A stretch of 59,447 bases of DNA from Hyphomicrobiales bacterium (GTDB lineage Bacteria > Pseudomonadota > Alphaproteobacteria > Rhizobiales > Rhizobiaceae). A model generated the notes under the pieces. It saw only the letters and a program-made list of their open reading frames with translations. It did not search any database and had not been told where the DNA came from. Within the stretch, counting starts at the first letter, position 1; each line of letters begins with the position of its first letter. Both the position numbers and the translations under genes were made by a program. Positions 1 to 11,251 of this stretch are shown here, in pieces. The stretch covers positions 1-59,447 of the forward strand of contig JAJFHV010000003.1 in NCBI GenBank assembly GCA_021775415.1. Direction: 5' to 3'.

Positions 1-1311
1 CATCCCCATGACACCGTTCATCGGCGTGCGGATCTCGTGGCTCATATTCGCCAAAAATTCCGACTTCGCACGATCCGCGTTCTCGGCGGCCCGGCGCGCC
101 TTTTCAAGCTCAGCCTCACGCTTACGATCTTCGCTAACATCCGAGTAGGTGGATACCATGCCACCGTTATTTCGCGGATGAATGTCTACGACGATGATTC
201 TTCCATCCGGAAGCACTCGCTCTGCTGAAAACATTTCGCCGAGGGAACACATCTTTTCCGAGTGGTTTAAAGTAGCTTCTACGTCAATATTTTCGCCATC
301 ATCCCCTCGATCCAGGCAGAATTTTACAAACTCTCGAAGCGAACTACCCGGGCTCACCAATTCTGGCGGAATACTTAGCATTTCCACAAGATCTGAACTG
401 GAACGGTATATGGTATCCTTATCGTGGATCAGCAGGCCTTGCGGCATGGAATTGATGGCCTCATCCACCAAAGAGGCGGCGGCTTTTGCCTCCTGGCTAA
501 TCAATTCAAATTCAGCCTCGCGCTTACGGGCCTCAGTCACGTCCGTGTAAGTAACAATGCCACCACCATCTTCTCTCGGTTGCACATCCGAACGCAGGTA
601 CATCCCACCGGTTGTCAGGCGTGTGCGAGAATAAGCATCACCACCCGCCATTTTTTCTAGAATGTCGGAAATTACAGCGTCGGGATCAGCCCCATCACCA
701 TAATCCCCCCGAAGGGCTGCAAAACGTATGTAGTCAGTCCAGGGGCGACCAACTACAAAATACTCTGGCGGAATATCCAGCAGCTCACTAACTCGGGGAT
801 TTGCGTGCAGGATCTTCTCGTCATCGCGGATCATCAACCCTTGCGCCATCGCGCCGACAGATTCATGCAGCAGTCTCTTGGCATGCGCTGCTTCATGGCC
901 AATGCGATCAAGTTCCTGCCTGCGCACCGCCGACACGTTGAGAAGATAACCAACCAAATGGGTCACCTTGCCGTCTTGATTGAAAACCCCCTGAGAATAT
1001 TCACATACATGACGAACATCGCCAGCTTTATCGATAATCCGGTAACTCGAACTGGTGTTGTCAGGATAATTGTTGGCAGCCCACTCCTCTTCTTCTTGTT
1101 TAATTCGCGCAAGATCATCATCATGAACTAGATCTGAAAAACCTTTGGCACCGGACAAAAAATCCTCCGCAGTCCATCCGGTTAACGCTACAATGTTTTT
1201 GGTGACTTCAACGACCGGCCACTCGCCGGGTATGTTTTCCCACTTGAATAGACAAACCGGGCCATTGCCAAGAACGTCATTCGGCACACTGTTACCCACA
1301 TCTATGCCCAT
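1..1311 (-). CDS. PAS-domain sensor histidine kinase (3' end outside window)
   Basis: The frame is open from an ATG at 1311 to the left edge (437 codons), so the C-terminal part of the protein is missing. An N-terminal PAS-like segment (about residues 15-125) is followed by two related PAS-like segments that each contain the phrase LxIPPE and each end in a linker with RKREAE. The visible frame closes with [20 protein letters not shown], the H-box of class I histidine kinases, which contains the autophosphorylated His. The catalytic ATPase domain, and a receiver domain if this is a hybrid kinase, would lie outside. An AGGGA ribosome site sits about 8 bases upstream of the ATG. The signal sensed is unknown. 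No transmembrane segment is visible, so the protein is probably cytoplasmic. Confidence 0.9.
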   Translation of the reverse strand, partial: MGIDVGNSVPNDVLGNGPVCLFKWENIPGEWPVVEVTKNIVALTGWTAEDFLSGAKGFSDLVHDDDLARIKQEEEEWAANNYPDNTSSSYRIIDKAGDVRHVCEYSQGVFNQDGKVTHLVGYLLNVSAVRRQELDRIGHEAAHAKRLLHESVGAMAQGLMIRDDEKILHANPRVSELLDIPPEYFVVGRPWTDYIRFAALRGDYGDGADPDAVISDILEKMAGGDAYSRTRLTTGGMYLRSDVQPREDGGGIVTYTDVTEARKREAEFELISQEAKAAASLVDEAINSMPQGLLIHDKDTIYRSSSDLVEMLSIPPELVSPGSSLREFVKFCLDRGDDGENIDVEATLNHSEKMCSLGEMFSAERVLPDGRIIVVDIHPRNNGGMVSTYSDVSEDRKREAELEKARRAAENADRAKSEFLANMSHEIRTPMNGVMGM

Positions 1312-1742
1312 TGGTCATTCCCTATTGCGCAATACCAAATCGGCACCGCCAACCCAAACGGCAAATTACAAACAGTAAACCTGGATGGGTGCTGGACTTA
1401 CCCAGAATCGGTAATCTGCTGCAACCTGTGCTGCGACTTTGGTCGAGTTTTGGTAAATTTTGGCTTAACCAATGTTTATACTTGGGCATGACTGAACGAG
1501 ATTCCAGACATGAGATTAAGGCGGTCGACATCTGCCTCACCGTTCTTGTCAGCTTTCAAACCGTCACTACAATCAATCGGCCGATCAAATCATATCAACA
1601 ATTTCGGTAGTATTTCTGGCAAATTTTCGACGTCCACCAGCCAAAAACATCTCCATGTGATTTCAGCTGAAAGAACCCAATAATTGAAATTGCCCAAATA
1701 CTGTGATTAAATATTTTTTCGGGGCTTGTGGGAAACCTCAGC
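1312..1742. other. Intergenic region between divergent kinase and hydrolase cassette
   Basis: This 431-base gap separates the divergently transcribed histidine kinase and the DUF2235 gene, and must hold both promoters. Short reading frames occur on both strands, but none has a ribosome site and a recognisable product. I see no clear operator, tRNA or terminator. The part next to the DUF2235 gene (about 1600-1720) is A+T-rich. Confidence 0.5.
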
Positions 1743-4274
1743 ATGGCGAAAAACATAATTTTGCTTTCGGATGGAACTGGAAACAGCTCTAATGCATTAA
1801 ACAAATCCAACGTCTGGCGGCTGATGCAAGCACTGGACGTTTCTCTCTCCGACAAAAAACACCGAGAGCAACTGGCATTCTACGACAATGGAGTTGGAAC
1901 CAGCGGCCCCATTTTTGTTCAAAAAATTGTGGGGGCATTTGGGTTTGGTCTTTCGAGAAATGTTCGTGATCTTTATGAGCAACTCTGCCGACACTATGAG
2001 CCCGGTGACAAAATATACATTTTCGGCTTCAGCCGCGGTGCCTTTACCGCGCGTGTGCTGGCGCATTTCATAGGGCTTTGCGGTATCCTTGATCGAACCC
2101 GTGACGCTATTAACACAAGTATCTGCGATCAACCTTCCGATCGAAAAATGAGTTCAGATCGGGGGTTAAAAAGCGGCGTCAAGGACGCTTACCGCAGTTA
2201 TCGACAATGGTACTGGGATAACGCAGACCCAACAGCTTCTATTGCAAAATGTGTCCGCAGTTTCTGGTATAAATTCTGGCGTATCAAGGTCGCCACTCCC
2301 GATGGGTTTCGCCAACAAAAGGCGATCAAGCTCAAAAGCACAAAACCTGTAATCTATTTTGTTGGCGTTTGGGATACCGTCGACGCGCTTGGCATGCCGA
2401 TCAAGGAACTGTCCGATGTCATTGACCGCGCGCTGTATCCCTATAAATTTCCAGACCATGTGCTTGGTCCTGACGTTACTTTCGCTCGGCAGGCTCTGGC
2501 AATCGACGAAGCGCGCCACTCATTTACGCCTCTCCCGTGGGATGAGTGCTTGTTTGGTAGCGACAACAAGTTCGAAGGAAAAGTCAGGCTACGTCAGGTC
2601 TGGTTTGCCGGCATGCACTCAGATATCGGGGGTGGTTATCCAGAGGATACACTTGCACTCATCTCTTTGGATTGGATGATCGCAGAGGTTAAGACCCTGG
2701 ACCCGGACAAAGATGGGTTGCGATTTCTCCCTCACGCTGTTGAAGAAATTAAGAAACGTGCCCAGCCTACCGGAAAAATGCACGATTCCCGCAGAGGTTT
2801 CGCAACATTTTATCGTTACAAACCCCGCAGCATGCCTGAATTATGTGGACACAAGGACCCACTGCTTGTCGCCCACTACGCCGCCAAAAAACAAAGGAAA
2901 GAAGATTTTGGCGAAGGCAAATCCGTCAAATATCCCTACATTCCGACACCAATTGTCCACTACTCGGTAATCGACCGCCTGCAACAAAGTATCGTCGGCT
3001 ACGCACCGACCGGGTTTACCAATAAATTCAATGTTTTTCGACCCAATGGAGATGTCAGCGAATTCGGCACATCAAGTGCATTCCCTGAGGAAAAAGAAAT
3101 CGCCAAACAGAAAGAAGCAAGAATAAAAGCGCAAGATCGTGCCGCCGCACACATCTGGTGGCGACGCACCGCATACTTCATAATGCTGATAACCCTGTTC
3201 TTCCTGTTTTTGATACCTCTCTTCTGGCCCTACGATCCAGCACTTACAGAGATATCTCAAGGTTGGCTCTCGTGGCTTGTAGATACTGGAACAACACCGC
3301 TGACTTCCATTCTGCCAGGGATTTTAGCTGGCCCGGTGTCCACTTGGACCAAGGCCTGGGCACAATCGCCCGTTCTGTTTCTTGGCACAGCCATCGTCCT
3401 GTATCTGGAATATCGCTGGAGTACATGGATACAGGGAAATATCCAGCGTGTTTCGGAATTTGGATGGTATCACCTGAGATCAAGTGAGGAACTGCAAAAA
3501 CTGCGATCCAGTAAAAATTGGAAAGAACCACGCATTAACTGGTTCGAGATGCGCGCGCAGAAAATACGAAAACACAAGTTCTGGCACACATTGATGAACT
3601 TCTTGAAAAACTGGGTGCTCCGTATCCTGTTTGTGGTGATCGTTGTGTTGCTCGCATATTTCCTGTCCTCTCGATTGTACTATCATCTGAAAGTAACCCT
3701 GTGGGAATCCGGGGCTTGCGAATATTTGACTGATGGGAACCCAACCCAGTCATTCAGTCACGATAATTGGGTCGTCATAGACATATCAAAACCCTGTACA
3801 GTGACAGACATTCGCCTGGATGAGGGCTTGCAGTACCGGGTCCATCTCCGCCCTGCCAAAGAATTTGGGGCAGGCGAAACTAACGAACCTTCAATCTGTA
3901 CCGAGACACCGCAAAAATCCGAACGGAGTGGCGTCAACTTTGATTGGCTGGATGCTTCACTCGAGGCTTCCCCGAAGGGCTTAAGCTGGATTGATCGTTA
4001 TTTTGACTGGAAATTCTGGGCGGGAGCACCTTACAAGAGACATGTGTTCTCCAACTGGATGTCGCTGATAGGTGAAGTCGGACAAGACAGCGGCAAATAT
4101 GCAGGCCTTGGCAGTAACAAATTGAGGTTCACTGCACCAGGTACGGGTAAACTGCATCTGTACGTGAACGACGCGGTTGCGATTTGGCCCATAACATGGC
4201 TGCGAGCTGCTCCGCGGGATCAATTTTATCAAAATAACAGCGGAAAGATCTGCGTTATGATTCAAAAACTGTGA
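1743..4274 (+). CDS. DUF2235 (Tle1-like) alpha/beta-hydrolase with membrane segments
   Basis: This is an 843-residue protein. The N-terminal half is a DUF2235 domain, the fold of Tle1-type type VI secretion phospholipases. The opening IILLSDGTGN, the nucleophile elbow GFSRGAF (Ser97) and the motif HSDIGGGYPE (His292, Asp294) are visible. Three hydrophobic stretches follow at about residues 477-499, 542-560 and 624-646, then a soluble C-terminal region of about 200 residues that I do not recognise. I chose the ATG at 1743 because GGGAA lies 8 bases before it; an in-frame GTG at 1728 lacks a good site. It is the first gene of a plus-strand set with a peptidoglycan hydrolase and an esterase. Lipid ester hydrolysis at the inner membrane is inferred. 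No VgrG, Hcp or immunity gene is nearby, so a secreted-effector role is unproven. Confidence 0.82.
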   Translation: MAKNIILLSDGTGNSSNALNKSNVWRLMQALDVSLSDKKHREQLAFYDNGVGTSGPIFVQKIVGAFGFGLSRNVRDLYEQLCRHYEPGDKIYIFGFSRGAFTARVLAHFIGLCGILDRTRDAINTSICDQPSDRKMSSDRGLKSGVKDAYRSYRQWYWDNADPTASIAKCVRSFWYKFWRIKVATPDGFRQQKAIKLKSTKPVIYFVGVWDTVDALGMPIKELSDVIDRALYPYKFPDHVLGPDVTFARQALAIDEARHSFTPLPWDECLFGSDNKFEGKVRLRQVWFAGMHSDIGGGYPEDTLALISLDWMIAEVKTLDPDKDGLRFLPHAVEEIKKRAQPTGKMHDSRRGFATFYRYKPRSMPELCGHKDPLLVAHYAAKKQRKEDFGEGKSVKYPYIPTPIVHYSVIDRLQQSIVGYAPTGFTNKFNVFRPNGDVSEFGTSSAFPEEKEIAKQKEARIKAQDRAAAHIWWRRTAYFIMLITLFFLFLIPLFWPYDPALTEISQGWLSWLVDTGTTPLTSILPGILAGPVSTWTKAWAQSPVLFLGTAIVLYLEYRWSTWIQGNIQRVSEFGWYHLRSSEELQKLRSSKNWKEPRINWFEMRAQKIRKHKFWHTLMNFLKNWVLRILFVVIVVLLAYFLSSRLYYHLKVTLWESGACEYLTDGNPTQSFSHDNWVVIDISKPCTVTDIRLDEGLQYRVHLRPAKEFGAGETNEPSICTETPQKSERSGVNFDWLDASLEASPKGLSWIDRYFDWKFWAGAPYKRHVFSNWMSLIGEVGQDSGKYAGLGSNKLRFTAPGTGKLHLYVNDAVAIWPITWLRAAPRDQFYQNNSGKICVMIQKL

Positions 4275-4319
4275 CGAGTAATTTTTAGGGCCTCAGATCT
4301 AATTAGTGGAGAGTATATC

Positions 4320-5714
4320 TTGAGTTTTCCGTGGATGGACGTTGCGCGTACCCTGAAAGATGTCAGTGAAATCCAGGGTTCTGAGGACAATCCCAGGATT
4401 GTCGAAATGTACCGGCTGTGTGGACACGCGGAAGTCAAGAATGATGAGGTGCCATGGTGTGCAGCTTTTGTCGGCGCAACACTGAAGCTGTCGGGTTACA
4501 AAGGTACCGGAAGCCTGCTTGCACGCTCCTACGAAAAATTTGGCGAGGTCCTCGACAAGCCTGTTGAGGGTTGCCTGGTTGTGCTGTGGCGCAAGTCCAA
4601 AAAATCCGGCAGTGGCCATATCGGATTTTATGCTGGTGAAACTTCAAAGGGCATCCAGATTTTCGGTGGCAATCAAAGCGACAAGGTTAGCGTTCAAACT
4701 TATCCCCGCAATCGCCTGCTGGCGTATGTTCTGCCTGTAAAGACAGATGTGCTGCCTACCGGTTCCATCCTTCCAACCATTTTGGAAGTTAATGCACCAA
4801 ATGCGCCCGCGCATCTGAAGACCGGCCAAAACCCTATGGAGGCAGCCCCCATGCCATCTAACAACGACACCCTCTCCCGCCAATTCTTGTCAATTCATCC
4901 TGCAATCGAAAAATGGGAAGGTGGTTATGTCGACCATCCCAAGGATCCAGGGGGCGCAACCAACATGGGAATTACTCTTGGTACACTTTCGAAGTGGCGC
5001 GGACGTAAAGTTTCAAAGGCAGAGGTGCAAAAACTAACAAGCGCCGAAGCCCGGTTAATTTTCAAGACCTGGTATTTTGACAAGGTGAGCGGAGACCAGT
5101 TACCAGGACCCGTGGCACTTGCAGTTTATAATTCTGGTGTCCTGAGTGGTATTTCCCGGGCTTCAAAATGGTTACAGCAAAGTGTCAATTCCTTTGGCAA
5201 AAACATCGATGTTGATGGCGAAATCGGTCCCGAAACGCTTGGCGCGGTTCGCCAACTTAATCCCCAGGCGCTGGCAAGCGCATATTTTGACCGCTACGAG
5301 AGTTTTCTCAAAGGCCTCGGGACCTGGGGTACGTTTGGTAAGGGTTGGCTTAATCGTCTCAACGACATGCGCAACATTGCACGGTCCCTTCCCGTTTTAC
5401 CGGCGCAAGCACAGCCCACACAGCCAAAACTTGCTTCATCTGCCCCCTCACCTTCCAGCAAATCCCCGCCAGACCTGACGCCGGTGAATGCTGCGCTGGG
5501 TGAAACGATTGGTAAAGTACTGGATGGTCAAAAAACTGGACTTGGTATTCTTGGCCTGCTTGCAACAAATTTGTTGCCAATACTGGCGCCCGAACTGGCC
5601 GGAGCACTTTCAATGACAAGCGAGAACGGTGGTACCGCATGGACCTCCTTGCTTTCTGCGCTGCTTGCTTGGGGTGTGCTTGGCAAGACCGAAAAATGGG
5701 TAAAAGGCAAATGA
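4320..5714 (+). CDS. Bifunctional peptidoglycan hydrolase: TIGR02594-type amidase plus GH108 muramidase
   Basis: This 464-residue protein starts at TTG, chosen because GTGGAGAG lies 7 bases upstream. Residues 1-140 match the TIGR02594/CHAP-like cysteine-hydrolase family, with PWCAAFVG (nucleophilic Cys) and GHIGFYAGE (catalytic His). Residues 190-350 are a glycoside hydrolase 108 lysozyme domain with EGGY (catalytic Glu200), DPGGATNMGIT and a peptidoglycan-binding part containing DGEIGPETLGA. A Pro/Ser-rich linker leads to a hydrophobic C-terminal module (about 385-464) ending in WGVLGKTEKWVKGK. Nearly the same module ends the next protein. There is no signal peptide, so export would need a holin, lysis or a secretion machine. 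Joining an amidase-like and a muramidase domain resembles phage endolysins or type VI effectors. Confidence 0.85.
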   Translation: MSFPWMDVARTLKDVSEIQGSEDNPRIVEMYRLCGHAEVKNDEVPWCAAFVGATLKLSGYKGTGSLLARSYEKFGEVLDKPVEGCLVVLWRKSKKSGSGHIGFYAGETSKGIQIFGGNQSDKVSVQTYPRNRLLAYVLPVKTDVLPTGSILPTILEVNAPNAPAHLKTGQNPMEAAPMPSNNDTLSRQFLSIHPAIEKWEGGYVDHPKDPGGATNMGITLGTLSKWRGRKVSKAEVQKLTSAEARLIFKTWYFDKVSGDQLPGPVALAVYNSGVLSGISRASKWLQQSVNSFGKNIDVDGEIGPETLGAVRQLNPQALASAYFDRYESFLKGLGTWGTFGKGWLNRLNDMRNIARSLPVLPAQAQPTQPKLASSAPSPSSKSPPDLTPVNAALGETIGKVLDGQKTGLGILGLLATNLLPILAPELAGALSMTSENGGTAWTSLLSALLAWGVLGKTEKWVKGK

Positions 5715-5730
5715 ACATGGAGCAAAACAA

Positions 5731-6702
5731 ATGAGGATATATCTTTTCCGCGGATTGTTTGGCGGCGTGTTCTCCAAAGGCATGGATACACTGGCGGAAA
5801 AGCTTGCCAGTCAGGGCCATGTCACATCCGTACACCGCTGGATGGAGAGAGAACTCATTCAGTCGCAAGTGCTGGCGAATTCAGCACTTGCAGGCCCACT
5901 CGCCCTGATTGGCCATTCTCTCGGCGGTAATTCAGCCAATTACATGGCAAATGACCTTACCGATGCGGGTTTGGATGTAGCCTATGTTGCAACAATTGAC
6001 GCGACAGGCCCCAGACCCACGCCGAGCGGTGTGGTGTCCGATAACTTCCGGTCTTCCGATTGGCGTGACAAGGCTGTTCCAGGTGCAAACGAGTTTAATT
6101 TCCCGGACCTCAATCATATTCAAATCGACAAAGCTGACCGGGTTCATCAGCAGATACTGGACAGATGTGGAACCGCAAGCCGACCCAAGCCCGGGTCAGA
6201 GCCCAATGGCACAACAGGAGAAAGTCTAATGGCAAACGATGACACCAGAGCAAGCGGCGTTGGCGATGCGGGCGGCTCGCAGGATAACAACGCAGCGATG
6301 GCTCAAGCCCTTGTAACCCTGCTCACTGCATTAACTTCAAACGGATTTTCGGTGGGAAATCAAACCAGTCCTCCTGCCGCTCCAGCTGCCCTATCAGGAG
6401 ATCCAGAACTAACGCCAATCAATGGCTGGCTTGGAAAGACACTTGGCAAGCCTCTAAATGGAAAAAAAACCGGGATAGGTATTCTCGGTATGTTGTCGGT
6501 TTATCTGCTACCCGCATTGTTCCCGGAGCTTGCGCCGATACAGGCAATATTCAAGTCGCTTGGAGCAACCACCCCTGAACTCGTTGGTGGAGGCTTGCAG
6601 GAGGTGGAAACCGGTAAATCCATACTGACTCCGATTTTTGCCGCACTTGGTGGCTGGGGCATTCTTGGTAAAGTTGAAAAGTGGGTTAAAGGTCGCGGCT
6701 GA
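5731..6702 (+). CDS. Lipase/esterase-like alpha/beta-hydrolase with shared C-terminal hydrophobic module
   Basis: This is a 323-residue protein with a GGAG ribosome site 8 bases before ATG. Residues 1-150 form a compact alpha/beta-hydrolase: the elbow GHSLGG holds Ser63, IDATGP probably carries the acidic residue, and PDLNHIQID holds the likely catalytic His129. A low-complexity linker (about 150-225) follows. The C-terminal module (about 228-323) runs from TPINGWLGKTLGK through KTGIGILGML to WGILGKVEKWVKGRG and matches the tail of the preceding muramidase almost motif for motif. The gene starts 16 bases after the muramidase stop, so co-transcription is likely. The substrate is unknown; thioester, lipid or carboxyl esters are possible. 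The tail looks membrane-inserting or a docking module. Confidence 0.72.
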   Translation: MRIYLFRGLFGGVFSKGMDTLAEKLASQGHVTSVHRWMERELIQSQVLANSALAGPLALIGHSLGGNSANYMANDLTDAGLDVAYVATIDATGPRPTPSGVVSDNFRSSDWRDKAVPGANEFNFPDLNHIQIDKADRVHQQILDRCGTASRPKPGSEPNGTTGESLMANDDTRASGVGDAGGSQDNNAAMAQALVTLLTALTSNGFSVGNQTSPPAAPAALSGDPELTPINGWLGKTLGKPLNGKKTGIGILGMLSVYLLPALFPELAPIQAIFKSLGATTPELVGGGLQEVETGKSILTPIFAALGGWGILGKVEKWVKGRG

Positions 6703-6713
6703 TCTGTTTAGCG

Positions 6714-8021
6714 TTAAACGCCTGCCTTCAAATCGAACTGCTCATCCGGGAAATATTTTTTCAAACGGATATCAGCGGTTCGCGCGTGACCCTCCATCCC
6801 TTCCAGTCTGGAAATACGCGCTGTTGCTTCCGCCACAGGTTTCACACCTTCACGTGTCCCACGCTGCCATGTGGTAATTTTCATATATTTGTGCACGGAA
6901 AGTCCGCCAGTGTATTTTGCAGCCCGCGACGTGGGTAACACATGGTTCGTGCCGGACGCTTTGTCACCAAAAGCAACGGTGGTTTCTTCACCCAGGAACA
7001 ACGATCCGTAACATTGCAGACGCTCAAGCCACCAGTCGAGATCTTCCGCTTGAACCGTCAAATGCTCAGGCGCGTACTCATCAGATTTCGCCGCCATGGC
7101 TTCCCGGTCAGAGCACAAAATTACCTCCGCATAGTCTCGCCATGCGGCCTCAGCATTTTTACCATTGAGTTCTGGCAGATCGGCAATCAATCCCGGAACC
7201 AGCTCCATAACCTCTTCAGCAAGAGCGCGGTTATCGGTAACCAGCCAAACCGGGGAATTGTAACCATGCTCCGCTTGACCAACCAAATCAGCAGCAACAA
7301 TCTTGGGATCCGCCGATTCATCTGCCAAAATAAGACTGTCCGTCGGACCAGCAAACATATCGATACCAACACGCCCGAACAAAATGCGTTTTGCTTCTGC
7401 AACAAACTGATTGCCGGGACCAACAAGAATATCCGCCTTGGGAAGACCAAACAGGCCAAAAGCCATGGCCGCAATGCCCTGGACTCCGCCCATCGACAAA
7501 ATCGTATCGGCTCCGCAAATATGCGCTGCATAGATGATCGCCGGCGCCACCCCCTCATCCGGCTTTGGCGGGGAACAGGCAACAATACTACCGCAACCGG
7601 CTACTTTTGCGGTTGTTACCGTCATGATAGCAGAAGCAATGTGACTGTAGCGGCCGCCGGGTATGTAGCATCCGGCAGCCTGACACGGGATGCTTTTTTG
7701 ACCGGCAATCAGGCCTGGAATAATTTCAACTTCAATGTCTTTGAGGGTTGCTTTTTGAGCCTCGGCAAACCGTTGGACATTGGCATGCGCAAACTGGATA
7801 TCCTGTTTTAATTTTTCTGGAACCAATGTGCACGCGGTTTCAATTTCCTCCGCGCTGAGTTTGAGACTTCCCGAATAGTTGTCGAATTGAGCTGCATATT
7901 TGAGCGCCGCCTCATCCCCACCAGCTTCAATATCGTCGAGAATTGACTGAACGGTATCGCGCACGTCATTAGTATCACCTGTCGCAGTTAAACTGGCTTT
8001 CTTCAGGTATTCATAGGTCAT
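6714..8021 (-). CDS. HisD-family zinc dehydrogenase, probably HpsN-like (sulfopropanediol 3-dehydrogenase)
   Basis: This 435-residue protein has the histidinol dehydrogenase fold, an NAD-dependent two-step oxidation of an alcohol to a carboxylate. The Zn and catalytic residues are all present: GQAEHGYN (Gln249, His252), APEHL (Glu319-His320), FGDKASGTNH (Asp353) and GHARTADIR (His412). Segments such as GSLFLGEETTVAFGDKASG and KYTGGLSVHKYMK are those I recall from the HpsN/DHPS-dehydrogenase branch rather than biosynthetic HisD. It is not in a his operon. It lies divergent from a LacI regulator with paired operators, which supports an inducible catabolic role. Other sulfopropanediol genes are absent here, so the substrate is inferred. 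A biosynthetic HisD role is less likely. Confidence 0.8.
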   Translation of the reverse strand: MTYEYLKKASLTATGDTNDVRDTVQSILDDIEAGGDEAALKYAAQFDNYSGSLKLSAEEIETACTLVPEKLKQDIQFAHANVQRFAEAQKATLKDIEVEIIPGLIAGQKSIPCQAAGCYIPGGRYSHIASAIMTVTTAKVAGCGSIVACSPPKPDEGVAPAIIYAAHICGADTILSMGGVQGIAAMAFGLFGLPKADILVGPGNQFVAEAKRILFGRVGIDMFAGPTDSLILADESADPKIVAADLVGQAEHGYNSPVWLVTDNRALAEEVMELVPGLIADLPELNGKNAEAAWRDYAEVILCSDREAMAAKSDEYAPEHLTVQAEDLDWWLERLQCYGSLFLGEETTVAFGDKASGTNHVLPTSRAAKYTGGLSVHKYMKITTWQRGTREGVKPVAEATARISRLEGMEGHARTADIRLKKYFPDEQFDLKAGV

Positions 8022-8076
8022 GGGCCGGTTCTCGTATTTGTAAAACTTCCAGGTAGTGTCAGTTTACCACTCTCGA

Positions 8077-8090
8077 TGTAAGCGCTTGCA
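8077..8090. promoter_or_regulatory. LacI-family operator, half of a pair
   Basis: TGTAAGCGCTTGCA is a near-perfect palindrome with the central CG and AAGCGCTT core typical of LacI/GalR-family operators. It lies upstream of the dehydrogenase start, in the region shared with the divergent lacI-type gene. The second copy is centred 44 bases away, about four helical turns, which would suit looping or cooperative binding. Confidence 0.8.
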
Positions 8091-8120
8091 CCATTTGCGA
8101 TAAAGCATCATACTCCAATA

Positions 8121-8134
8121 TGCAAGCGCTTACA
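8121..8134. promoter_or_regulatory. LacI-family operator, second of a pair
   Basis: TGCAAGCGCTTACA is the exact reverse complement of the operator at 8077-8090. It lies on the regulator's side of the divergent promoter region. Together the two sites should allow the adjacent LacI protein to repress both its own gene and the dehydrogenase until an unknown effector is bound. Confidence 0.8.
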
Positions 8135-8225
8135 TTTTCTTCGCACCTGCAGTTATGTGAAACCAGGAAAGGCTTCAGATTTTGCTCTTGATACTAGGAT
8201 AATCAAGTTCAAAACAACCACTAAA

Positions 8226-10282
<2,057 letters not shown>

Positions 10283-10316
10283 TCAACGTAGCTTGCGATT
10301 ACAGTGGTATTGTATT

Positions 10317-10691
<375 letters not shown>

Positions 10692-10759
10692 TTAAACAGT
10701 TATACCTTCAAGTCAAGCAAAAGACTGGTGATAAATTACCACTTGCAACTCCAGGGCCA

Positions 10760-11122
10760 TCAGCCGGGGATGCAAATCTCGTGAATATATGTGTAAATGC
10801 GATCAAACTCATCGCTAAGTTGATTGATATCAAACCGTTCACTGCGTTCAGCCGCCAATGCAATTTCGGATAATTCAGTGGCACCAACACCCCGCGCCGC
10901 GCCCTTGATCGTATGCGCAACGCGATAAATCTCTTCGCTACTCTCGGCACTTTTAGCCATTTCAAGATATTGCGATAACTGGGCAGAAAACAATTTCAAA
11001 ACCTCGATTTCAAGATTGCGATCACCCATCGTTTGACGGGAAAGATGCACCAGATCGATAGGTTTTGCGGTCCCCGCTTCTCGACATGCCTGAACCACAT
11101 CTGCCTTTAGTGCCATTGCCAT
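10760..11122 (-). CDS. Hpt-domain histidine phosphotransfer protein
   Basis: This 120-residue protein is a single Hpt four-helix domain. The phosphorylated His70 lies in AHTIKGAARGVGA, the classic HxxKG motif. There is no other domain, so it should shuttle phosphate between a hybrid kinase and a response regulator in the cytoplasm. The partners are not identified here. The gene is divergent from the GPR-like coiled-coil protein, and a CtrA-type box lies in the region between them. This hints at cell-cycle control but does not show it. Confidence 0.88.
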   Translation of the reverse strand: MAMALKADVVQACREAGTAKPIDLVHLSRQTMGDRNLEIEVLKLFSAQLSQYLEMAKSAESSEEIYRVAHTIKGAARGVGATELSEIALAAERSERFDINQLSDEFDRIYTYIHEICIPG

Positions 11123-11251
11123 TACTAAAACTCCCTACATACCCCACGCAGTCTAGCAACAGGAGATGAAATACCGGTTAATTTGCAATGCCTTGCAGCC
11201 CAATCAGTTCAAAAAAACCTGTTTCATGTCAATATCTTATCTAAACACACG

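Noticed and set aside
5359-5868. 169-codon minus-strand open frame across the muramidase/esterase junction
   Set aside because: Antisense, low-quality translation; considered as a possible immunity gene for the cassette but there is no ribosome site or membrane-protein character.
1743-6702. Prophage interpretation of the hydrolase cassette
   Set aside because: No integrase, terminase, capsid, tail, or attachment site is visible; neighbours are ordinary chromosomal genes, so prophage is not supported within this window.
6942-7811. 289-codon plus-strand open frame
   Set aside because: It lies antisense within the HisD-like gene, whose motifs are complete; no ribosome site and no recognisable product.
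6714-8021. Biosynthetic histidinol dehydrogenase (hisD)
   Set aside because: Segment wording and LacI-linked context fit the HpsN-like branch, and no histidine genes are adjacent; the call stays at family level.
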